Source: Micromonospora violae
GTDB taxonomy: Bacteria > Actinomycetota > Actinomycetes > Mycobacteriales > Micromonosporaceae
DNA: 64,000 nucleotides
Reading direction: 5' to 3'
NCBI RefSeq assembly: GCF_004217135.1
Contig: NZ_SHKK01000001.1
Coordinates: 2,480,001-2,544,000 of the forward strand
Position numbers and translations under genes: made by a program. Of this stretch, positions 59,435 through 64,000 are shown one piece after another (position 1 is the first letter of the stretch; every line of letters begins with the position of its first letter). Below the pieces are notes generated by a model, which worked only from the letters and a program-made list of their open reading frames with translations, had not been told where the DNA came from and searched no databases.

Positions 59435-60328
59435 CTACGTCTGGTCGACGTGGTTCCGCCAGGAGTGCTGCGGCTCGTAGCCCAGCACCCGGCGGGCCTT
59501 GTCGATGCTGAGCAGGGTCTCGTGCTCGCCGAGTTCCTTACGGACCTCGACACCCGGGTAGACCTCGGCCATCAGGCTGGCGCTGGACCTCGTCATCACG
59601 GTGTCGGCGTTGGCGATGATGAAGACGTCGGCACCGGGCCGGTCGTGGGCGAGCGAACGCTCGACCGCCTGCGCGCCGTCGCGGGCGTCGATGTAGCCCC
59701 ACAGGTTCCACCGGCGCAGCCGCGGGTCCGCGTCGAACGACGGGAACGGGGCGTAGTCCTCGACGTCCATCACGTTGGAGAAGCGCAAGCCCACCATGAC
59801 CAGCTCCGGGTCCCAGCGGCAGAAGTGCCGCGCCATCTCCTCCTCAAGTGCCTTGTTCAGGGAGTACGTCGACTCGGGACGGGGCGCGTACTCCTCGTCG
59901 ACCGGCGCATACGGCGGCGGGGTGTCGAACGGCAGCCCGAGCACCGTCTCGCTGGAGGCCCAGACGACCCGTTTGATCCCGGCCGCCCGGGCGGCGGAGA
60001 AGACGTTGTACGTGGCGGCGGAGTTGTTCGCGAAGGTCGTCGCGTTCGACATCAGCCCGGGGGCCGGGACCGCCGCCAGGTGCACGACCGCGTCGATGCC
60101 GCCGGCGTGCTCGTCAGCGCCGCCGGTGAACGCCTCGACCACCTGCCCGTAGTCGGTGAGGTCGACCAGGAGGAACTCACCGTGCACGTCGCGCGGGTCG
60201 CGGCCACCGGCGCGGTCGACGGCCAGCACGTCGACGCCCACGGCGCGCAGATGGGCGACGACGGCGCGGCCGAGCTTGCCGGTCGCACCGGTGACGACGA
60301 CACGTCTGGGCAGTGCGGAGTTGGTCAT
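59435..60328 (-). CDS. NAD-dependent epimerase/dehydratase (extended SDR)
   Basis: ATG 60328 gives 297 residues. The NAD site TGATGKLGR is at residues 13-21, the substrate loop has VHLAAVPAP, and the catalytic Tyr-Lys pair is in STYSLNKALEE. The C-terminal domain ends with KARRVLGYEPQHSWR, typical of uronate dehydrogenase-like and nucleoside-sugar epimerase enzymes. The substrate is not defined. The longer frame upstream is rejected because it overlaps the divergent VOC promoter. Confidence 0.9.
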   Translation of the reverse strand: MTNSALPRRVVVTGATGKLGRAVVAHLRAVGVDVLAVDRAGGRDPRDVHGEFLLVDLTDYGQVVEAFTGGADEHAGGIDAVVHLAAVPAPGLMSNATTFANNSAATYNVFSAARAAGIKRVVWASSETVLGLPFDTPPPYAPVDEEYAPRPESTYSLNKALEEEMARHFCRWDPELVMVGLRFSNVMDVEDYAPFPSFDADPRLRRWNLWGYIDARDGAQAVERSLAHDRPGADVFIIANADTVMTRSSASLMAEVYPGVEVRKELGEHETLLSIDKARRVLGYEPQHSWRNHVDQT

Positions 60329-60385
60329 GACCACATCTTTGCCGGGTGCGGACGGAGACCCCACACGCGGGTACGCCGTTGCCCC

Positions 60386-60391
60386 TAGCAT
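60386..60391 (+). promoter_or_regulatory. Leaderless -10 box of the first VOC gene
   Basis: TAGCAT is followed by seven bases (GATCGAC) and ATG 60399. The same arrangement recurs before the second VOC gene. Confidence 0.6.
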
Positions 60392-60398
60392 GATCGAC

Positions 60399-60809
60399 AT
60401 GGACATCACGATTCACACCTGCGCCCTGCCACACACCGACCCGGACGCCTCCCTGGCGTTCTACCGCGACGCCCTCGGCTTCGAGGTCCGCAGCGACGTC
60501 GGTCAGGGCACGATGCGTTGGATCACGGTCGGTCCGGCCGATCAGCCCGGCACGTCCATCCTCCTGGCGCCGCCGGGCGCGGACCCCGGGACCACCGAGG
60601 ACGAGCGCCGCGCCATCACCGAGATGATGGCCAAGGGCACCTACGGCTGGATCCTGCTGGCCACACGGGACCTCGACACCACTTTCGAGAAGGTGCAGGC
60701 CGGCGACGCCGAGGTCATCCAGGAGCCGACCGAGCAGCCGTACGGCATCCGCGACTGCGCCTTCCGCGATCCCGCCGGCAACCTGGTCCGCATCCAGGAG
60801 CTCCGCTGA
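60399..60809 (+). CDS. VOC (glyoxalase/bleomycin-resistance) fold protein
   Basis: ATG 60399 is preferred over ATG 60390, because the latter overlaps the -10 box. The 136-residue protein shows two beta-alpha-beta-beta-beta units: SLAFYRDALGFEVRSD, then ILLATRDLDTTFEKVQ and AFRDPAGNLVRIQEL. The metal ligands His10 or His13, Glu and C-terminal Glu are present. VOC proteins are metal-dependent enzymes (glyoxalase, dioxygenase, epimerase) or drug-binding proteins. The specific function is unknown. Confidence 0.9.
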   Translation: MDITIHTCALPHTDPDASLAFYRDALGFEVRSDVGQGTMRWITVGPADQPGTSILLAPPGADPGTTEDERRAITEMMAKGTYGWILLATRDLDTTFEKVQAGDAEVIQEPTEQPYGIRDCAFRDPAGNLVRIQELR

Positions 60810-60889
60810 GCCGTCCGGTCCTCCACGCCGTCCGGGACAGCTGACGAGACCGGTCAGGAATCAAGAAGCGCCGGTCATCGGGCCGCGAA

Positions 60890-60895
60890 TAGCGT
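60890..60895 (+). promoter_or_regulatory. Leaderless -10 box of the second VOC gene
   Basis: TAGCGT is followed by seven bases (GATCGTC) and ATG 60903, nearly identical to the element before the first VOC gene. The shared words suggest a duplicated promoter. Confidence 0.6.
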
Positions 60896-60902
60896 GATCG
60901 TC

Positions 60903-61529
60903 ATGACATCCATCGCATCCGTCACCCTCGACGTGGCCGACCTCGCGGCCGCCCAGCGCTTCTACACCGCCGCCTTCGGTCTGGACGAGCAGATTCGCCT
61001 GCGGGCCTCGGACGCACCGACGAGCGGCTTCCGTGGGTTCACGCTGGCGCTCACGGTCGCCCAGCCGGCCACCGTCGACAGCCTCATCGGCACCGCCCTG
61101 GACGCCGGTGCCACGTCGCTGAAACCTGCTGCGAAGTCACTCTGGGGCTACGGTGGTGTCGTGCAGGCCCCGGACGGGACGATCTGGAAGATCGCGACCT
61201 CGGCGAAGAAGGACAGCGGCCCGGCTACCCGGCAGATCGACGAGATCGTGCTCCTGCTCGGAGTCGCGGACGTGGCGGCGAGCAAGCGGTTCTACGTGGA
61301 GCGCGGCCTTGCCGTGGCGAAGAGCTTCAGCCGCATGTACGTCGAGTTCGCAGCTGGGTCCAGCCCGGTGAAGCTGGCGCTGTACCGACGTCGTGCCCTC
61401 GCCAGGGACCTCGGCGTCACCCCCGACGGCACCGGGTCGCACCGACTCACGATCGGCGGCGACGCCGGGCAGTTCACCGACCCGGACGGGTTCGCCTGGG
61501 AAGCCGCGTCGCTGGCGACCGCGAAGTGA
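60903..61529 (+). CDS. Two-domain VOC-like glyoxalase protein
   Basis: ATG 60903 gives 208 residues with two VOC modules: residues about 1-105 (DLAAAQRFYTAAFGLDEQIR) and 115-208 (DVAASKRFYVERGLAVAKSF, ending FTDPDGFAWE). Few metal-ligand residues are conserved, so it may bind a ligand instead of acting as an enzyme. An ATG at 60894 in the same frame overlaps the -10 box and is rejected. The split-barrel gene starts 11 bases after its stop. Confidence 0.88.
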   Translation: MTSIASVTLDVADLAAAQRFYTAAFGLDEQIRLRASDAPTSGFRGFTLALTVAQPATVDSLIGTALDAGATSLKPAAKSLWGYGGVVQAPDGTIWKIATSAKKDSGPATRQIDEIVLLLGVADVAASKRFYVERGLAVAKSFSRMYVEFAAGSSPVKLALYRRRALARDLGVTPDGTGSHRLTIGGDAGQFTDPDGFAWEAASLATAK

Positions 61530-61540
61530 CGGGAGGAAGC

Positions 61541-61996
61541 ATGACTGACGTTGCGCCGCGTGGGCTTGAGCAGAGACTTCGGGACACTCGCACCAGACTG
61601 GAGAGCGACGTCGACCTCTGGGTCGCGACGGCGGGCTCCTCCGAGGGCGTCCATCTCATCCCCCTCTCGTTCCTCTGGGACGGGACCGCCTTCCTCGTCT
61701 CGACGGCGCGCGACTCGGTCACCGCCCGCAACCTGGTGGCGGATCGCCGGGTACGGCTCAGCCTCGGGCCGACGCGCGACGTCGTCATCGTCGAGGGCAC
61801 CGCTGAGCCGGTGGACATCGCCGAGCTCGGCCCGGAGACGGGTGACGCGTTCGCGACCAAGACGGGCTTCGACCCGAGGGCTCTCAATGAGCCCTACCAG
61901 TACTTTCTGATCCGACCGCAGCGCATCCAGGCCTGGCGGGAGGCGAACGAGCTGAAGGGACGCGTCCTCATGCGGGACGGCCGCTGGCTCGGCTGA
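61541..61996 (+). CDS. Pyridoxamine-5'-phosphate-oxidase-like split-barrel protein (F420 type)
   Basis: ATG 61541, behind GGGAGGAAG, gives 151 residues. The split-barrel fold shows VDLWVATAGSSEGVHLIPLSFLW, then TAFLVSTARDSVTARNL, VRLSLGPTRDVVIVEG and a C-terminal RIQAWREANEL. In actinomycetes such proteins commonly bind F420 or FMN and reduce small molecules. It is probably in one transcript with the two-domain VOC gene. Confidence 0.87.
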   Translation: MTDVAPRGLEQRLRDTRTRLESDVDLWVATAGSSEGVHLIPLSFLWDGTAFLVSTARDSVTARNLVADRRVRLSLGPTRDVVIVEGTAEPVDIAELGPETGDAFATKTGFDPRALNEPYQYFLIRPQRIQAWREANELKGRVLMRDGRWLG

Positions 61997-62085
61997 GCGC
62001 GCGACGTACCCGCGCGTACCACCATGATCGGGGCCTGCGGGTGCGTAACGTGCAGGGGTAAACGATGTCGCGACGAGGAGACCTC

Positions 62086-62505
62086 ATGTCCAAGCCACCG
62101 CTTCCCGAGGCCGCGGTCGCCATGCTCCAGAAGCCGAACCCCGCCGTCATGACCACCCTCCGCAACGGTGGTCAGCCGGTCTCGGCCGCCACCTGGTACC
62201 TGTGGCAGGACGGTCGGATCCTGGTCAACATGGACGCGAGCCGCCGCCGGCTGGAGCACGTCCGCAACGACCCACGGGTGTCCCTGACCGTGCTCGACGA
62301 GGCCGGCTGGTACACCCACGTCAGCATCATCGGGCACGTCGTCGAGCTGCGCGCCGACGAGGGTCTCGCGGACATCGACCGGTTGTCGGAGCACTACACG
62401 GGCAACGCGTACCCCCGCCGGGAACGTGCCCGGGTCAGCGCTCTGATCGAGATCGACCGCTGGCACGGCTGGGGCTCGCTCAAGGACAACAACCAGGTCG
62501 GCTGA
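62086..62505 (+). CDS. F420-dependent PPOX-class split-barrel protein
   Basis: ATG 62086, behind CGAGGAG, gives 139 residues. It matches F420H2-dependent PPOX proteins: NPAVMTTLRNGGQPVSAATWYLW, GRILVNMDASRRRLEHVRNDPRVSLTVLD and IEIDRWHGWG at the end. Relatives reduce biliverdin or other enones with F420H2. It is separated by 89 bases from the previous gene. An in-frame ATG at 62065 is an alternative start with no ribosome site. Confidence 0.9.
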   Translation: MSKPPLPEAAVAMLQKPNPAVMTTLRNGGQPVSAATWYLWQDGRILVNMDASRRRLEHVRNDPRVSLTVLDEAGWYTHVSIIGHVVELRADEGLADIDRLSEHYTGNAYPRRERARVSALIEIDRWHGWGSLKDNNQVG

Positions 62506-62542
62506 GGCGAACCAAGCACCGGAGCTTCTGGTTCCGTTTCGG

Positions 62543-62548
62543 TAGGCT
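62543..62548 (+). promoter_or_regulatory. Leaderless -10 box of the TetR gene
   Basis: TAGGCT is followed by six bases and ATG 62555. No ribosome site is present, so translation likely starts at the transcript end. Confidence 0.5.
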
Positions 62549-62554
62549 CCGGCA

Positions 62555-63268
62555 ATGGCCACGTCCCCTCCCGCCCCGCCCGCCTCGGGCTCCTCCGGCA
62601 CTCCCCTTCGCAAGGACGCTGAACGAAACCGGCAGCGGATCATCGACGCGGCCCGAGAGGTCTTCGGGGAGCAGGGTGCCCACGCACCGGTGGAGGAGAT
62701 CGCGAAGCGGGCGGGCGTGGGCATGGGGACGCTGTACCGGCGCTTCCCTGATCGCACCGAGTTGGTTGAGGCCGTGTTCCTCGAACGCGCGCAGCGCTAC
62801 CTCGATGCCGCGAACGAGTCTCTCCGGCACGAGGACGCGTGGCAGGGCTTCCGGAGCTACCTGGAACGGCTCTGTGCGATGCAGAGCGAGGATCGACTGG
62901 TGACGGACGTACTGACCCTCACCCTGCCGACCTCACCGACGCTGCAGCAGCTGCGCGAGCGGCTGTACGCGACGCAGAACCGGTTGATCCGCGCGGCGAA
63001 GCGACACGGCGGTCTGCGCGCTGACTTCGTCCCGGAGGACGTGGTCCTGCTCCTCGTCGCCAACTCCGCCATCGTCCGCGCCGTCGGTGACGAGATCCCG
63101 GAGAGTTCGAGCCGCTTCCTCGCCCTCACCCTCGACGCCCTGCGAACCGACCGGCCGAGCCCGCTACCGGCCCCGCCCTCGTCGGAGCGCCTGCTCCGGG
63201 CGATGCAGCGACCTGCGGTCCGGACGCGTCGCCGGGCCAACGCTGGCCGACCCACCACCTCGAGTTAA
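62555..63268 (+). CDS. TetR-family regulator
   Basis: The 237-residue protein has a disordered start. The TetR helix-turn-helix (RIIDAAREVFGEQGAHAPVEEIAKRAGVGMGTLYRRFPDRTELVEAV in part) and a ligand domain of the SbtR/TetR_C_33 type (RAAKRHGGLRADFVPEDVVLLL) follow. The last 40 residues are Arg/Pro-rich. It precedes a secreted NTF2-like gene by 96 bases, with a 9-bp inverted repeat across the gap that could hold its operator. Confidence 0.9.
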   Translation: MATSPPAPPASGSSGTPLRKDAERNRQRIIDAAREVFGEQGAHAPVEEIAKRAGVGMGTLYRRFPDRTELVEAVFLERAQRYLDAANESLRHEDAWQGFRSYLERLCAMQSEDRLVTDVLTLTLPTSPTLQQLRERLYATQNRLIRAAKRHGGLRADFVPEDVVLLLVANSAIVRAVGDEIPESSSRFLALTLDALRTDRPSPLPAPPSSERLLRAMQRPAVRTRRRANAGRPTTSS

Positions 63269-63335
63269 GCGGAACACACTACTCCACTTCCCTCGCCACG
63301 CGTGTTACGTTCAAACGGAGGAAGAAGTTCCGCTT
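63267..63335. promoter_or_regulatory. 9-bp inverted repeat flanking the promoter of the Tat-signal NTF2 gene
   Basis: AAGCGGAAC (63267-63275) and GTTCCGCTT (63327-63335) are perfect inverted copies 51 bases apart. The left arm begins at the TetR stop codon. TACGTT (63306-63311) between them may be a -10 box. The repeat may be a split operator of the TetR regulator. Confidence 0.4.
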
Positions 63336-63364
63336 TGGCGAGTCAGAAGTGAGGTAGGACCAAC

Positions 63365-64000
63365 GTGAGCCACGATGATGCGACCCTGAGCGACGGATCC
63401 GCGCCGACCGCGGGGACCGCCCGACGGAGCCTGCTGCGCAACGTCGCACTGGCCGGCGCGGCCGCCACCGCGTCGGCCCTCATTCCGGCGGGTACCGCCG
63501 CCGCCAGCGCCCGGGGCCACCACGGCGCCCCGGCGCCAGCGACCAACGCCGACCTCGACACCAGCCACGCCACCCCGGAGGTGGCGAAGCTGTTCGTTCG
63601 ATACTTCCAGGACAAGACCCGGGCCGACGTCGACGCGACGATGTCCTACTTCTCCCGCCCCAAGATCACCTACATCGACGCCACGCTGGGCTGGCCGTGG
63701 TACACCTGGGACGAACTCAAGGCGCTGTTCGCCCAGTACATGCCGACCTGGCCGGCCACCGCCAAGTCGTACCCCACCCGGATCCTGGGAGACGCCCGGA
63801 GCGCCGTCGTGATCTTCACCGACACGCCCGAGCTCTTCGGCCACGAGATCCGTCCGCTCGGTTTCGTGAACTTCGAGCGCGGCAAGATCGTGCGCTGGAT
63901 CGACTACTGGGACGGTCGCGACTTCACGATGGCCGACATCGTCGCGCAGCGCACCCCGGCCGACAAGTTCCCGCACGACTTCAAGGAGCCGACGGTCGGC
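63365..64000 (+). CDS. Tat-exported NTF2/SnoaL-like protein, cut by the right window edge
   Basis: GTG 63365, behind GAGGTAGGA, opens a frame that is still open at base 64000 (212 residues visible). The start has a twin-arginine signal (ARRSLLRNVALAGAA, then ASALIPAGTAAAS). The mature domain shows the NTF2 pattern: VAKLFVRYFQDKTRADVDATM, SYFSRPKITYIDATLGWPWY, then GFVNFERGKIVRWIDYWDGRDF. Exported NTF2-like proteins are enzymes or ligand binders. It may be controlled by the TetR encoded just upstream. Confidence 0.88.
   Translation, partial: MSHDDATLSDGSAPTAGTARRSLLRNVALAGAAATASALIPAGTAAASARGHHGAPAPATNADLDTSHATPEVAKLFVRYFQDKTRADVDATMSYFSRPKITYIDATLGWPWYTWDELKALFAQYMPTWPATAKSYPTRILGDARSAVVIFTDTPELFGHEIRPLGFVNFERGKIVRWIDYWDGRDFTMADIVAQRTPADKFPHDFKEPTVG

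Noticed and set aside
1..64000. tRNA, rRNA or phage attachment site
   Set aside because: I looked for tRNA-like cloverleaf arms with T-loop words and for rRNA words and saw none that held up; a covariance search could still find something I missed.

Overview
The window is 64 kb of very GC-rich DNA with dense, short-spaced genes, many GTG starts, frequent 4-base ATGA/GTGA stop-start overlaps and several apparently leaderless start codons. The protein families point the same way: CGNR zinc-finger and XRE/MmyB regulators, luciferase-like flavin enzymes, F420-type split-barrel proteins, Tat-exported NTF2-like proteins and SEC-C proteins. This indicates an actinomycete, most likely Micromonosporaceae. 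The family-level guess is inference, since no rRNA or tRNA gene is present to confirm it.

Left part (1-15.2 kb), a probable defence or accessory island. On the minus strand a Ser/Thr kinase, a SNF2-type helicase and the first 491 residues of an Eco57I/PglX-like DNA methyltransferase form one operon that runs out of the window. The helicase plus methyltransferase resemble DrmD and DrmMI of class 1 DISARM. Next come a ribbon-helix-helix/PIN toxin-antitoxin pair, an HTH-methylase-specificity fusion whose catalytic NPPF is HPPF, and three secreted or membrane proteins separated by hairpins. These are followed by a zinc-hook ATPase overlapping a small unknown protein, and a 534-residue protein with a hydrophobic centre, a coiled coil and a PH-like tail. 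The ATPase/small-protein pair is the best candidate for an undescribed system.

Middle left (15.4-30.9 kb), mostly ordinary metabolism: a small membrane protein, a GH15 glycosidase, an aldo/keto reductase, a HEAT-like protein and a 5'-truncated luciferase-like fragment. A complete peptide ABC operon has the unusual order permease C, binding protein, permease B, ATPase D, ATPase F. It is followed by a SEC-C protein, a CGNR regulator divergent from a phosphodiesterase and LysE exporter, and a DUF2231 membrane protein.

Centre (31-44 kb), a ten-gene minus-strand operon: binding protein, two permeases and two ATPases of a second peptide importer, then an Xaa-Pro-dipeptidase-like amidohydrolase, a DUF885 metallopeptidase-like protein, an NTF2-like protein, a TIGR04076 protein and a luciferase-like flavoprotein. 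Its divergent XRE-cupin regulator and a perfect 19-bp dyad over both promoters give a clear regulatory model. A secreted Xaa-Pro dipeptidyl peptidase follows the regulator. Together they suggest scavenging of proline-containing or modified dipeptides.

Right part (44-64 kb): regulator/oxidoreductase pairs (XRE with SDR, TetR with aldo/keto reductase through twin operators, AraC beside a flavin monooxygenase, MerR with thioredoxin). It also holds secreted proteins (C39-like protease, DUF1996, DUF305, GH128), an LtrA membrane protein, a GNAT enzyme with a possible leader peptide, two VOC proteins, two split-barrel flavin/F420 proteins, a TetR regulator and a Tat-signal NTF2 protein cut by the right edge. 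A 760-bp gene-free stretch (46.8-47.6 kb) carries an imperfect palindrome with 22-bp perfect arms and two tandem repeat arrays.
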